64,000 bases of DNA from JBKEDC01 sp047975205 (GCA_047975205.1 JBKEDC010000036.1:1-64000), one strand, 5' to 3'. Numbered from the stretch's first letter, positions 25,173 to 35,400 are shown. The notes: generated by a model from the sequence alone, not told the origin. Program-made: numbers and translations.

Positions 25173-26573
25173 TTAGAAGTTGAAATACTCTTTTGCATTA
25201 TTGAAGCATATATTTTCAACCATGTTTCCTAATAATTCCATATCGTAAGGAATTTCTCCATTCTCCACATCATTACCCAATAGGCTACACAATGTACGAC
25301 GGAAATACTCGTGGCGAGTATATGAAAGGAAACTGCGAGAATCAGTCAACATACCTACGAAGCGGCTAAGTAGACCAAGGTTTGAAAGTGCATTCATTTG
25401 CTTTTCCATACCATCTTTTTGATCTAGGAACCACCATCCCGATCCGTATTGGATTTTTCCCGGAACCGAACCATCTTGGAAGTTTCCAAGCATCGTAGCG
25501 TAAAGCTCGTTGTCGCGTGGATTTAGGTTATATAGGATTGTTTTTGTAAGTTTATTTTGAGTATCTAATCGATCTAAAAGTTTAGCCAGGGGTTGTGCTA
25601 CCGGCACATCGCCAATAGAATCAAATCCGGTATCCGGTCCTAGTTGAGCAAACAAACGAGAGTTATTATCGCGTTGTGCACCAATATGGAATTGTTGAGT
25701 CCATCCGCGTTTGTGATCCATAACTCCGAACTCATACAACATACAAGATTGGAATTTCAATACTTCATCAGCAGTAAGTTCGCTTCCGCCACGTACTTTC
25801 GAGAAGATAGCATCGATTTCTGCTTTTGTATAGTCAGCAGCGAATGCAGTATCCAATCCGTGGTCAGAAAGACGACAACCATTAGCGTGGAAGAACTCAT
25901 GACGGTTGTCTAATGCAGCGATTAGATTATCGAAAGAAGTGATATCCATGCTTGCAGCTTTCGCCAATAGGTCTACATACTCGTTATATGATTTTGCATC
26001 AGCTACAGCCATTGCTTTGTCGGGACGCCATGCAGGAAGAACTGCAACTTCGAAACCCGAATCTTTGATTTGTTTGTGGTATTCCAAAGAGTCGATTGGA
26101 TCATCAGTAGTACAAATAGTATTTACGTTTGCTTTGCGAATTAATCCGCGAACGCTATACTCCGGTGTACTTAATTTTGCATTACATTCATCGAAAATTT
26201 CTTTAGCTGTGGTCGGACTTAAAAGTTTTTCGATACCGAAGAAACGACGAAGCTCTAGGTGAGTCCAGTGGTAAAGAGGATTTCTCAAAGTATGAGGAAC
26301 TGTTTCCGCCCATTTCTCGAATTTTTCCCAATCGCTGGCATCTCCGGTACAGAATCTTTCATCTACACCATTTGTACGCATAGCACGCCACTTGTAGTGG
26401 TCGCCATATAACCAGACTTCAGTGATATTATTGAACTGACGATCATCTGCAATATCCTTTGGGTTGATATGGCAATGGTAATCGAAAATTGGCATTTTAG
26501 CCGCATGTTCGTGATACAATTTCTGAGCTGTCTCTGTTTGTAGCAGAAAGTTCTCATCCATAAATTTTTTCAT
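25173..26573 (-). CDS. uxaC: Glucuronate isomerase (uronate isomerase)
   Basis: Interconverts D-glucuronate/D-fructuronate and D-galacturonate/D-tagaturonate, the entry step of hexuronate catabolism. 466 residues of the amidohydrolase superfamily. The N-terminal metal-site region is MPIFDYHCHINPKDIADD. Other UxaC marks are EVWLYGDHYKWRAMRTNG, NVNTICTTDDPIDSLEYH, HIGAQRDNNSR, and the C-terminal MLTDSRSFLSYTRHEYFRR. It precedes kdgK by about 100 bp, but kdgK has its own promoter. The reductase/dehydratase genes (uxaB, uxaA, uxuA, uxuB) needed between UxaC and KdgK are not in the window. Confidence 0.96.
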   Translation of the reverse strand: MKKFMDENFLLQTETAQKLYHEHAAKMPIFDYHCHINPKDIADDRQFNNITEVWLYGDHYKWRAMRTNGVDERFCTGDASDWEKFEKWAETVPHTLRNPLYHWTHLELRRFFGIEKLLSPTTAKEIFDECNAKLSTPEYSVRGLIRKANVNTICTTDDPIDSLEYHKQIKDSGFEVAVLPAWRPDKAMAVADAKSYNEYVDLLAKAASMDITSFDNLIAALDNRHEFFHANGCRLSDHGLDTAFAADYTKAEIDAIFSKVRGGSELTADEVLKFQSCMLYEFGVMDHKRGWTQQFHIGAQRDNNSRLFAQLGPDTGFDSIGDVPVAQPLAKLLDRLDTQNKLTKTILYNLNPRDNELYATMLGNFQDGSVPGKIQYGSGWWFLDQKDGMEKQMNALSNLGLLSRFVGMLTDSRSFLSYTRHEYFRRTLCSLLGNDVENGEIPYDMELLGNMVENICFNNAKEYFNF

Positions 26574-26631
26574 CGTTATTTTCTTGATATATGTATAAAT
26601 TAATACTGATTGATTTTAGCAACTTGAGGAA

Positions 26632-26639
26632 CGAAGATA
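26632..26639 (-). promoter_or_regulatory. Possible -7 element for uxaC
   Basis: Minus-strand TATCTTCG, one mismatch to TAnnTTTG, 59 bp before the start. No clear -33 element. Confidence 0.3.
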
Positions 26640-26765
26640 TAATAATAAACCTATAGAAAAAAATAAATATTTCTTAACAACAGTATGTAAGAAGAAAATG
26701 CTTTGAGACTTAGTTTATATTTTAGTTTTGACCCCACAATAGTATGTCGGCATTTAATTTTAGAT

Positions 26766-27899
26766 TTATTTTTTATCCAAAATGCTGATTATTTCTTTTC
26801 GATCCGGAATTTCGTTGATACTCCATTTTTTTAGGATAGTGCCGTGTTGAATAAGTATTAAGCCCGGGTTAGATCGAATCATTGTTTTTAATGTTATTTC
26901 ATCACAGTTAAAGAACTCTATTTTCAACCCTTTAGAAGAAGCTAAATTTGTGGCTGTATCAATAGAACTAGCTGTTAAGCCGATGAAAGACATTTGTTTT
27001 TCGTCGCAATACTTTATAATATCCTGTAATTTTGCGGTCTGTTTCCATTTAGCATCTTTAATATGGGTGGAAATAAACATAAATGTAGGAAGTTCGTCGT
27101 ATAAAAAGAAATCCTTAACATCTTCGGCATCATTAGTCATTATATAAAAGTCACGTATAGGTGCTTCATATCCCTTTTTTATCAATGTGGATTGCATATC
27201 CATGTATTTCCAATTCAGCGTGTCTTGCCAAGGGTAGTTAGTTTCGTCAAATTCCTGTTGTTTGCCTGTTTTTAGGTTCTCGTAAATGAATGTGTTTTTA
27301 TATTCATCGGCAGGTGCACCTTTGGGCACTTGCATACCTTCAATGATGTTTGCTCCTTCATGATAAGGTCGGAAATCAATAATCGGAAGATAGGTATAAG
27401 AGTACCACATGAATCCACCAAACGCAGCAATGGCAATAATAGTGGCTATCTTCTTCATGCAATAATGTGCCGATGTTCCTCGGTATTTTAGGCTCGCAAA
27501 CAAATGAATTGCAGCTAAAATGAGGAAGAAAATATTCTTGTAGAATGTTTCCCAGTTGCCGAGCTTAATAGCATCGCCAAAGCATCCGCAATCGGTTATG
27601 GGATTGGTTAGTGCCGATATTAATGTGGTAATTGTAAAGAAGCACATAAGAGCCATGACTTTCCATGCTACTGCACGATGCCAAACATGGGTTAGCAAAG
27701 CAATTCCTAATCCGAACTCGACTAAACAAAGCAAACAGGCTAGGAGAAGGGCAATGGGTACAAGAAACTCCAAATGCCAAGCGTCTAAATATTCTATGAA
27801 TTTATACGAAACTCCGATAGGATCAATTCCTTTTACAAAACCCGAGAATATAAAAAGAATGCCAAGTAGTATTCTGCTTGTGTTATGTATATGCTTCAT
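26766..27899 (-). CDS. DoxX/MauE-like membrane protein with thioredoxin-like C-terminus
   Basis: 377 residues from ATG 27899; the longer frame to 27917 starts at TTG and overlaps the gene upstream. N-terminal half: four membrane helices of the DoxX/MauE type (SRILLGILFIFSGFVKGIDP, ALLLACLLCLVEFGLGIALL) and the paired-Cys loop ITDCGCFGDAIKLGNWETF typical of MauE-like proteins. A further helix is at about 150-170. The C-terminal region (ELPTFMFISTH..., GLILIQHGTILKKW) looks like a thioredoxin fold but has no CxxC. Likely an inner-membrane redox-relay or folding protein. It follows the DUF1599 gene by 11 bp, and I recall the same pair in other Bacteroidales. Confidence 0.82.
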   Translation of the reverse strand: MKHIHNTSRILLGILFIFSGFVKGIDPIGVSYKFIEYLDAWHLEFLVPIALLLACLLCLVEFGLGIALLTHVWHRAVAWKVMALMCFFTITTLISALTNPITDCGCFGDAIKLGNWETFYKNIFFLILAAIHLFASLKYRGTSAHYCMKKIATIIAIAAFGGFMWYSYTYLPIIDFRPYHEGANIIEGMQVPKGAPADEYKNTFIYENLKTGKQQEFDETNYPWQDTLNWKYMDMQSTLIKKGYEAPIRDFYIMTNDAEDVKDFFLYDELPTFMFISTHIKDAKWKQTAKLQDIIKYCDEKQMSFIGLTASSIDTATNLASSKGLKIEFFNCDEITLKTMIRSNPGLILIQHGTILKKWSINEIPDRKEIISILDKK

Positions 27900-27910
27900 A
27901 AGATGAGAAA

Positions 27911-28456
27911 TTAGCAATTAAATTCAATCCTAATCAATGCGAAAACAGCATAATTAATCATGTCCAGATAGTTTGCATCAACACCTTCCGATATAATAGT
28001 TCTTCCGGCATTATCTTCTATTTGTTTGGTGCGTTTAATTTTCATCAAGATTAGGTCGGTAATTGAGCTGATTCTCATGTACCGCCAAGCCTCATCATAA
28101 TCATGATTTTTATCATTCATTAGATTTAGAGCCTTATTGAAATAATTGTTGTATAACTGAATCGTTTTATCATTGTTCATGTGCATGTCGGTATCAGAAA
28201 TTCCTATTTCTAATTGGATTAAAGCCATGATGCAATAATTAATTATACCAATATATTCGAATTTAGCATCTTCATCAATTTTCATCTCGCCTTTCATTTC
28301 GATACTCCGAATACGTTGAGCTTTTATAAATATCTGATCGGTAAGAGAACTCGGACGAAGAATCCGCCAAGCAGTTCCGTAATCTATCATTTTTTTAGTG
28401 AATATGTCTTCACAAATGCCCATAATATGTTGGTATTCTTGAATTGTATTGCTCAT
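27911..28456 (-). CDS. DUF1599 family protein, internally duplicated
   Basis: 181 residues from ATG 28456; the longer frame to 28492 adds 12 non-family residues. All-helical, soluble. Two copies of one motif are plain: DYGTAWRILRPSSLTDQI (25-42) and DYDEAWRYMRISSITDLI (119-136), each followed about 26 residues later by YIGIINYCIMALIQLE (68-83) and YLDMINYAVFALIRIE (163-178). The period is 94 residues. I recall this family being described as nucleotide-modification-associated, with no tested role. Co-transcribed with the DoxX-like gene. Confidence 0.85.
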   Translation of the reverse strand: MSNTIQEYQHIMGICEDIFTKKMIDYGTAWRILRPSSLTDQIFIKAQRIRSIEMKGEMKIDEDAKFEYIGIINYCIMALIQLEIGISDTDMHMNNDKTIQLYNNYFNKALNLMNDKNHDYDEAWRYMRISSITDLILMKIKRTKQIEDNAGRTIISEGVDANYLDMINYAVFALIRIEFNC

Positions 28457-28616
28457 TATTTTGAAATATATGTTTAAATGCAAAGTAAGCAAATAAACTT
28501 GGTGGGGAAACTAGATTAGAGCAAAAAAACGAAGTGCTATTTGCAGGAGTAGCGTATTAATATTAAGCATACAAGATAAATCTTTCCCTTTAGAAACATA
28601 TCTCTTTTGAAGAGGC

Positions 28617-28659
28617 TGTGAAAATAAAATATCCAAAGAAGAAGACCTCTTTGGATATT
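28617..28659 (-). terminator. Terminator after nhaD
   Basis: 12-bp perfect arms 28628-28639 and 28648-28659 (AATATCCAAAGA) with an 8-nt loop. On the minus strand it is followed by TTATTTTC. Confidence 0.82.
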
Positions 28660-28694
28660 AAAGCTTTGTTTACTTAGGTTATCCTTTATTGCTA

Positions 28695-30074
28695 CTAAAA
28701 TATAAATTCAGTACAATAAACTGCAGCACCAGCGAGATATCCAAGCAGTGCCAGCCATGATATTTTCTTCAGATACCACATGAAATCGATTTTTTCTATT
28801 CCCATTGCAGCAACACCGGCTGCAGAGCCTATAATTAATAAACTACCTCCTGTGCCTGCTGTATAAGCAAGGAACTCCCAAAACGCACCATCTTGAATAA
28901 ACGCTGCTGCGTGTCCGATAGTGCCTGCGTCAGCGATTGGATACATGCCAATAGCACCGGCAACCAAAGGTACGTTGTCTATAATAGACGATAATACACC
29001 AATGGCGAGGTCGATTAAATAAATATTACCAAGTTTTTTATCCAACCAATCAGCCATGAGATTCAAATGACCTGCAGATTGCAATGCGGCAACCGCAGAA
29101 AGTATGCCTAAGAAAAATAAGATTGTCGGTACATCAATTTTGCGCAAAATGGCATGAACAGAAAGTTGTTCACGGATCTCTTGAGGCTTCTTGCGATGAA
29201 GTATCTCTGATATTAACCATATTACGCCTAAAGCCAATAGCATACCCATATACGGGGGAAGATGAGTGACTGTTTTAAATACAGGAACAGAAAGAAGTCC
29301 GGCTACCCCTAAGGCTAGCATAAAGCGCTGTTCATTTTTATTCGCAACAATACCATTCTGATTATTGGGCTCAGGTGTCTTTACGCTTCCTTTCAGATTA
29401 AAGCTAAGAATAATCAGCGGTACGAGGATTGACACTAAGCTAGGTAGGAAAACTCCTTCCATGATATTTAGTGTTGTCACCTGACCACCAATCCAGAGCA
29501 TGATTGTAGTAACATCACCGATCGGAGACCATGCTCCGCCGGCATTGGCGGCCAAAACAACCATACTGGCAAATAACCAGCGAGTATGCTTGTTTGTAAT
29601 CAGTTTGCTTAGCAAAGCAATCATCACTATTGTTGTTGTGAGGTTATCTAACAATGCAGACATAAAGAACGTGAGGAAGCTCATTATCCAAAGCAATTTA
29701 ACTTTATTGGTTGTTTTGATTCTATCGGTTATAATAGCAAAACCGTTATGAGCATCAACCATTTCAACAATAGTCATAGCTGCCAATAAGAAAAATAAGA
29801 TTTCTGCTGTTTCTCCTAAGTGTAGAACTACCTCATGCTCAGTTATAAAATGGCGAGCATGCTCAATCGTCAGATTTTCATGATGTAAAGAAGCAAAATC
29901 GCGCCAAGCTGAACTTAGATTCATGTTCAAAATATCTTGGGCTCCGATAATATATATTACCCAACATAAAGTCCCGATGATGAGAGCTGTGGCGGCTTTA
30001 TTGATGTTTATGGTGTGTTCAAGAGCTATAGCAATATAGCCTAAGATGAATACAATGATCATTAATTCAAACAT
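28695..30074 (-). CDS. nhaD: NhaD-type sodium:proton antiporter
   Basis: 459 residues, about 12 membrane helices, ArsB/NhaD superfamily. Family marks include the acidic LLDNLTTTIVMIALLSKL, AANAGGAWSPIGDVTTIMLWIGG and the C-terminal SSIIDNVPLVAGAIGMYP plus TAGTGGSLLIIGSAAGVAAMG. It exchanges cytoplasmic Na+ or Li+ for protons at the inner membrane and helps pH and salt balance. Monocistronic: terminator downstream and a divergent gene upstream. Arsenite transport is unlikely given the NhaD-type motifs. Confidence 0.92.
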   Translation of the reverse strand: MFELMIIVFILGYIAIALEHTININKAATALIIGTLCWVIYIIGAQDILNMNLSSAWRDFASLHHENLTIEHARHFITEHEVVLHLGETAEILFFLLAAMTIVEMVDAHNGFAIITDRIKTTNKVKLLWIMSFLTFFMSALLDNLTTTIVMIALLSKLITNKHTRWLFASMVVLAANAGGAWSPIGDVTTIMLWIGGQVTTLNIMEGVFLPSLVSILVPLIILSFNLKGSVKTPEPNNQNGIVANKNEQRFMLALGVAGLLSVPVFKTVTHLPPYMGMLLALGVIWLISEILHRKKPQEIREQLSVHAILRKIDVPTILFFLGILSAVAALQSAGHLNLMADWLDKKLGNIYLIDLAIGVLSSIIDNVPLVAGAIGMYPIADAGTIGHAAAFIQDGAFWEFLAYTAGTGGSLLIIGSAAGVAAMGIEKIDFMWYLKKISWLALLGYLAGAAVYCTEFIF

Positions 30075-30112
30075 AATACTTTGAGTAAAATTAAATTAGA
30101 TAAATTAGATTA

Positions 30113-30120
30113 CGAATATA
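30113..30120 (-). promoter_or_regulatory. Possible -7 element for nhaD
   Basis: Minus-strand TATATTCG (one mismatch) 38 bp before the start; no -33 element seen. Confidence 0.25.
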
Positions 30121-30237
30121 ATAGCTATCTTAGGGGTGTACTACCTTATAACCATTAATAATATATAAAAACTTTTATAAATTTAATTTACAGAACTATT
30201 TTATCTTAAAATAGATTTTGTGTAATAAATAATAATC

Positions 30238-30798
30238 ATGAAAGATAAAAAAATTGCCTTGTTTCTAGCAGAAGGATTTGAAGAGGTTGAAGCCATCACT
30301 ACTATTGATTTATTAAGAAGAGCAGACTTAGATGTCAATGTAATATCGATTTATGATAAGAATAAGGTGGTGGGGGCAAACCGTATATCAGTAGAAACTG
30401 ATATGTTGATTCAGAACTTTAATGCAGAAGATTATAACATGATTATTTTGCCTGGAGGTATGCCCGGAACGCTGAACTTACAGGGAAATATTCAATTAAT
30501 GGAAGCTGTTAAGCTTTTTGCAAGACAAGATAAGTGGTTGGCTGCTATATGTGCAGCGCCTTCTATATTTGGAGAACTTGGTTTACTAGACGGAAAGAAA
30601 GCCACATCTTACCCTGGTTTTGAAAATAAGTTAGACGGAGCTATATTAACCACTGAAGGAGTAGCTGTTGATGGGAAAATAATTACGAGTAGAGGAGTAG
30701 GAACTGCAATCTCATTTGCTCTAACTATTATAGCAAATCTGTCAGGCAAAGAAAAATCTGATGAAATAGCAAATTCTATTTTGTATCAAGCTAATTAG
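30238..30798 (+). CDS. DJ-1/PfpI superfamily protein
   Basis: 186 residues. DJ-1 landmarks are Glu18 (AEGFEEVEAI) and nucleophile Cys105 (AAICAAPSIFGELGLL), numbering within one residue of human DJ-1 (Glu18, Cys106), plus the ATSYPGFE loop. Proteins of this branch (YajL/DJ-1) are cytoplasmic stress-response or glyoxalase/deglycase-type enzymes, with exact chemistry debated. The gene stands alone, divergent from nhaD and convergent with corA. Confidence 0.92.
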   Translation: MKDKKIALFLAEGFEEVEAITTIDLLRRADLDVNVISIYDKNKVVGANRISVETDMLIQNFNAEDYNMIILPGGMPGTLNLQGNIQLMEAVKLFARQDKWLAAICAAPSIFGELGLLDGKKATSYPGFENKLDGAILTTEGVAVDGKIITSRGVGTAISFALTIIANLSGKEKSDEIANSILYQAN

Positions 30799-30849
30799 CA
30801 GACAATCTCAATAGATGTGAATTAATTGTGATTTATGTTGAGCTTAAAA

Positions 30850-31827
30850 TTAGAACCATTTTCGTTTTGAGAAATACCAGATACTTAGAGCAGCAATTAG
30901 AACCATAACAATCAATAGTATAAAATAACCATATTGATTTCTCAACTCAGGCATATTTGAGAAGTTCATACCGTATATGCCGGCAATGAAAGTAAGAGGA
31001 ATGAAAATAACAGAGTAAGAGGTAAGTGTTTTCATTACTTGATTTAAGTTATCTCCCTGAATACTGAATGCTAGATTTAACCTACTTTCCAATTCTTGCA
31101 TTTCAAAATCAATATCAGAAATCAGATTGCTTGTTTCCTCTTTAAGTTCGCTGAAATACTTATTCTCGAAATCAGTTAATTCTGTTTTTTCCAATTTCAA
31201 AATTAAATTTCGAAGACTAACAGCTGCCCGCTTAAATTCAAAAAGACTTCGTTTATGTTTCTCGACTTCAATGGTGAGAGCAGCGGTTGAGCTATTATCG
31301 ATATTTCGTAATGTTTTGCTTACATAATCAGCAAATTGTTGCGTGCGAAGCTCATAGTGATCAACGATTGCTTCAAGGATGAGAAAAAATAAATAATCAG
31401 CTTTCTTTTTACGAGTAAGTCCTTTCGCATTGCGTAATCTTTCGCGAACACCTCCAAAATAATCACCGCTGCGCTCCTGAATACTCCAAACGAAATCTGA
31501 TGTAAGTACGAAATACATTTGCTCGGTTTCTATGGGCTCAAATTCAGGCTTGAGCACTTGAATTGCTACAAATATTAAACCATCGAGTTCGATCATTTTA
31601 TTAGGATGTGTATCATCTCCTAATAATTTTATTAGGAAATCATCCAATTTGTTTTGATTAATGATTTGTCGTGTTTCATCATTGAAATCTAAACCATAAG
31701 TATTTAACCATTGAACGTGATTTTTCAGCTTTAATCGAATGGCGGAAATATCATGGAGAACAACATCAGTGCGCTGTTCTTTTGAATATTGAATAAATGA
31801 AGTCTTTTCTAGGTATTCTGAACTCAT
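30850..31827 (-). CDS. corA: CorA-type magnesium/divalent cation channel
   Basis: 325 residues. A long soluble N-terminal domain with coiled-coil stalk (about 1-260) is followed by two C-terminal membrane helices. The pore signature GMN in AGIYGMNFSNMPEL sits at the first helix end. The last helix (FILLIVMVLIAALSIWYF) is followed by the basic tail KRKWF. Forms a pentameric inner-membrane Mg2+ (or Co2+/Ni2+) channel. Single gene with no obvious partner. Confidence 0.94.
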   Translation of the reverse strand: MSSEYLEKTSFIQYSKEQRTDVVLHDISAIRLKLKNHVQWLNTYGLDFNDETRQIINQNKLDDFLIKLLGDDTHPNKMIELDGLIFVAIQVLKPEFEPIETEQMYFVLTSDFVWSIQERSGDYFGGVRERLRNAKGLTRKKKADYLFFLILEAIVDHYELRTQQFADYVSKTLRNIDNSSTAALTIEVEKHKRSLFEFKRAAVSLRNLILKLEKTELTDFENKYFSELKEETSNLISDIDFEMQELESRLNLAFSIQGDNLNQVMKTLTSYSVIFIPLTFIAGIYGMNFSNMPELRNQYGYFILLIVMVLIAALSIWYFSKRKWF

Positions 31828-31889
31828 ATTTTACGTAGTTTACAAATGAGCATAATAAGCATATCGGTAACTAAAATACAAATAAAAGA

Positions 31890-32390
31890 TTAAAATGTTT
31901 TTTCGAATGCCTTTCTAGTCCCGCCTCGCATGATTACCTCACCGCAGTAAATATAGTTTGATTTGCTCAAAATATGTAGCATACCGCAGTTGTCAAAGTT
32001 AGTATCCACTTTTATACTATGAATATTCTTGGCAAATGCATACTCCTCACACAGTTTGAATATAAGTTTAGCAAATCCTTTCCCAAGCTGTTCAGTAGCA
32101 ATTGCCAATCGATGAATTACTAAATAATCAGATTCAGATAGCCACTTCCCATCAATATTGTCATAAGCAGGTTCATCATTTATTTTTATACATACATAAG
32201 CTATAATTTCATCCTTTTCTTTAAGTACATAACCACTGCTTGATTCAATGTCATCTTTTACGGTCTTCAGATTCGGATATCCATCTTGCCATTGGATACT
32301 ACCATCGAGCTTACGTCTAAGAATGGCATCTTGGAGTATTTTCCAAATAGCATCAATATCAATAAGTCGGGCAGGGTAGAGTGTGATCAT
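31890..32390 (-). CDS. GNAT family N-acetyltransferase
   Basis: 166 residues from ATG 32390, starting at MITLYPARLIDIDAIW, the usual GNAT opening; the frame to 32444 runs through an inverted repeat and is unlikely. Acetyl-CoA-binding region around LAIATEQLGKGFAKLIFKLCEEYA (Q/R-x-x-G-x-G/A-like, here QLGKGFA). C-terminal half ends FDNCGMLHILSKSNYIYCGE. Acetylates an unknown amine or protein. A 28-bp inverted repeat (32413-32440) lies 23 bp upstream. Confidence 0.88.
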   Translation of the reverse strand: MITLYPARLIDIDAIWKILQDAILRRKLDGSIQWQDGYPNLKTVKDDIESSSGYVLKEKDEIIAYVCIKINDEPAYDNIDGKWLSESDYLVIHRLAIATEQLGKGFAKLIFKLCEEYAFAKNIHSIKVDTNFDNCGMLHILSKSNYIYCGEVIMRGGTRKAFEKTF

Positions 32391-32412
32391 AATAGTGTTT
32401 TTAATGTTATAT

Positions 32413-32440
32413 GATTTATCGGTAAAATTACCGATAAATC
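32413..32440. repeat. 28-bp inverted repeat upstream of the GNAT gene
   Basis: Arms of 13 bp, GATTTATCGGTAA and its complement, separated by 2 nt (32413-32425 and 32428-32440). It lies between the purL terminator and the GNAT start, in the GNAT leader. Could be an operator for a dimeric regulator or an RNA hairpin. Confidence 0.6.
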
Positions 32441-32445
32441 GCAAT

Positions 32446-32477
32446 AAAAAAACTGCTACCCAGATGGGCAGCAGTTT
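32446..32477 (-). terminator. Terminator of purL
   Basis: 12-bp stem with one G-U pair (arms 32450-32461 and 32466-32477; minus strand AAACTGCTGCCC...GGGTAGCAGTTT) and a 4-nt loop, followed by a T run on the minus strand. Confidence 0.92.
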
Positions 32478-32497
32478 GAATTATCTAGAATCTAATC

Positions 32498-35400
32498 TTA
32501 CATTTTCTCAAAAATCCATTCACGAGCATTGACAAATGCCTCCATCCATGGAGTAATTTCATCTAGTTTTCTTTCCGCAGGATAATCAGCACAAAGCCAA
32601 GGGCGAAATGCTCGTTCAAGATGTGGCATCATAGCTAAATGACGACCATCTTTTGAGCATATGGCCGCAGCATTAAAATCTGAGCCATTAGGATTTCCCG
32701 GATACCCTATGTTAGCATACTTAAATGGAATGGAATATTCCGACTCATCATAAGGTAAAGAGAATTTACCTTCGCCGTGAGCAACCCAAACACCTAATCT
32801 CATGCCTGTCATTGATTTTAGCATTACAGAGTTATTTTCTACAATCTCGATATTCACAAAATTAGATTCAAATTTATGAGAATCATTATGTAGCATACGA
32901 GCTTTCTCTGTATGTTCCGGATAAATTAAATCAAGCTCAACAGCTAGCTGACAGCCATTACATACACCAAGACTTAATGTATCCTCTCGTTGGTAGAAGT
33001 TTTTAAGTGCAGTGCGTGCCTTATCGTTATATTTAAAGGCACCTGCCCACCCCTTGGCAGAACCTAACACATCAGAGTTTGAGAAACCGCCACAGAATAC
33101 GATTAAATTCACATTATCTAAAGTTTCTCTGCCTGAAATGAGGTCGGTCATATGCACATCTTTCACATCAAAACCGGCTAAATAAAGCATGTAGGCCATT
33201 TCTCGCTCCCCATTTACTCCTTTTTCTCGAATAATAGCAGCTTTGATACCGCTGGAAGTTCTCCGTTTTAAATCAATACCATAATCTGCAGCCTTACCGG
33301 TAAATCCTTTAAAATCATATGCTAACTCGTTTTTCTTGTAATTTTCGTAACGGGCTGAGGCCAATTTTTCACCACACTGTTTCCTATCCATCAAATAAGA
33401 TGTTTTAAACCAGAGATCACGTAAGGAATTAATGTCAAGAGATAAGTTATCTTGATGATTAACTACTGTAAATTCACGTTTAGTAGCAGGAACTCCTATT
33501 TTAACAAAACGAACACCTATAGTTGAAAGTTTAGCCTCAAATGCTTCGACATCGTTAGCTTGAAGGATTACAGCCGGATTTTCATTAAAGAATACTTTAG
33601 TTGTATCAGCTTCTCCTAAGGCAGTTAAATCAAGGTTTAGACCTACTTTGTTATTAGCAAAACACATTTCTAACAAAGAAGTTATCAAACCACCTGAGGC
33701 TATATCATGACCGGCAGCAATTTTCCCCTCTTCAATTAGTTCTTGAATAGCATTAAATGCCTTAATAAAATAGGGAGCATCAGCAACGGTGGGTGCTTCT
33801 TGACCTATTTTATTAATAATCTGACCGAATGCAGATCCTCCTAAAACTAAGTTCATTGATGAAAGATCTACGTAATAAACCGGTTTAGATACGTCATTTA
33901 CAAGAACGGGTTCTATTACTTTCTTTACATCGGTAACTTCGCCTGATGCTGAAATGATAACGCAACCGGGAGAATAAACAACATCGTCGGTATACTTTTG
34001 AGTCATCGACATCGAGTCTTTGCCCGTAGGGATATTAATTCCTAATTCGCAAGCAAAATCAGACGCTGCTTTTACGGCCTTATAAATACGTGCATTTTCG
34101 CCTTCATTTTTAGCAGGCCACATCCAATTTGCCGACAATGAAACTGATTTTAATTTCTCCGGCATCGGAGCCCAAATGATGTTGGTTAATGATTCGGCAA
34201 TGGAAAGTACCGAACCGCGAGCAGGGTCAATCATGGCGGCCACCGGAGCATGTCCGATTGAGGTAGCCAAACCTGACTTTCCTTGGTAATCAAGTGTGAT
34301 AACGCCACAATTGTTAAGTGGTAATTGTAACTCTCCAACACACTGTTGCTTAGCAACTCTACCGGTAACTGAGCGGTCAACTTTATTGGTCAACCAATCT
34401 TTACAAGCCACTGATTCCAATTGAAGTACATTTTTTAAATGCATTTCTATATCTTCGAGATTATAGCCTAGCTCAACAAACTTTTCTTTTTTTGTTGTAT
34501 CGGTAAGAATCGTTTTAGGTGGATTCCCAAACATATATTTTAGTTGCCAGTCGATAGGCTTTTCTCCTGTTTTTGAATTCTCGAATGTGAACTGCATGTC
34601 GCCGGTAGCCTCACCGATAACGTACATCGGCGAGCGTTCACGATCGGCAATCTTTTGCAACCATTCCACATCTTTCTCATTCATAACTAAACCCATGCGT
34701 TCTTGCGATTCGTTTCCTACTACTTCTTTTTGAGATAAAGTAGGATCGCCCACCGGAAGTTTAGCTGTATCAATATGTCCGCCGGTTTCTTCAACCAATT
34801 CCGACAAACAATTTAAATGTCCTCCTGCACCATGGTCATGAATAGAAACAATTGGATTTTTATCTGATTCGCTTAGTGCACGAATGGCATTATAAGCACG
34901 TTTTTGCATTTCGGGGTTAGCACGCTGTACGGCATTAAGCTCGATAGCGTTTTTAAATTCTCCGGTAGCTACTGAAGATACAGCACCTCCACCCATACCG
35001 ATGCGATAATTATCTCCTCCTAGAAGGACCACCTTGTCACCTGTTTTAGGCGTGTCTTTTAAACTATCTATTTTTTTCCCGAAACCAATACCTCCTGCCA
35101 ACATGATTACTTTATCATAACCATATTTTTTATTGTTTTCGAAATGTTCAAAAGTAAGCACCGAACCGGTAATTAAAGGCTGACCGAATTTATTCCCGAA
35201 GTCGGAAGCTCCGTTTGACGCTTTAATTAAAATTTCTTCAGGTGTTTGATATAGCCAATCTCTTTCTTTGGTGGCTTGTTCCCAAGAACGATCGGCTTCT
35301 GAACGAGGATATGAAGTCATGTACACCGCAGTGCCCGCAATAGGCAAGGCTCCTTTTCCTCCCGCAATACGGTCGCGGATTTCACCCCCGGTTCCTGTTG

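Noticed and set aside
27556..27906. 116-codon plus-strand open frame inside the DoxX-like gene
   Set aside because: Antisense to conserved membrane helices; no support.
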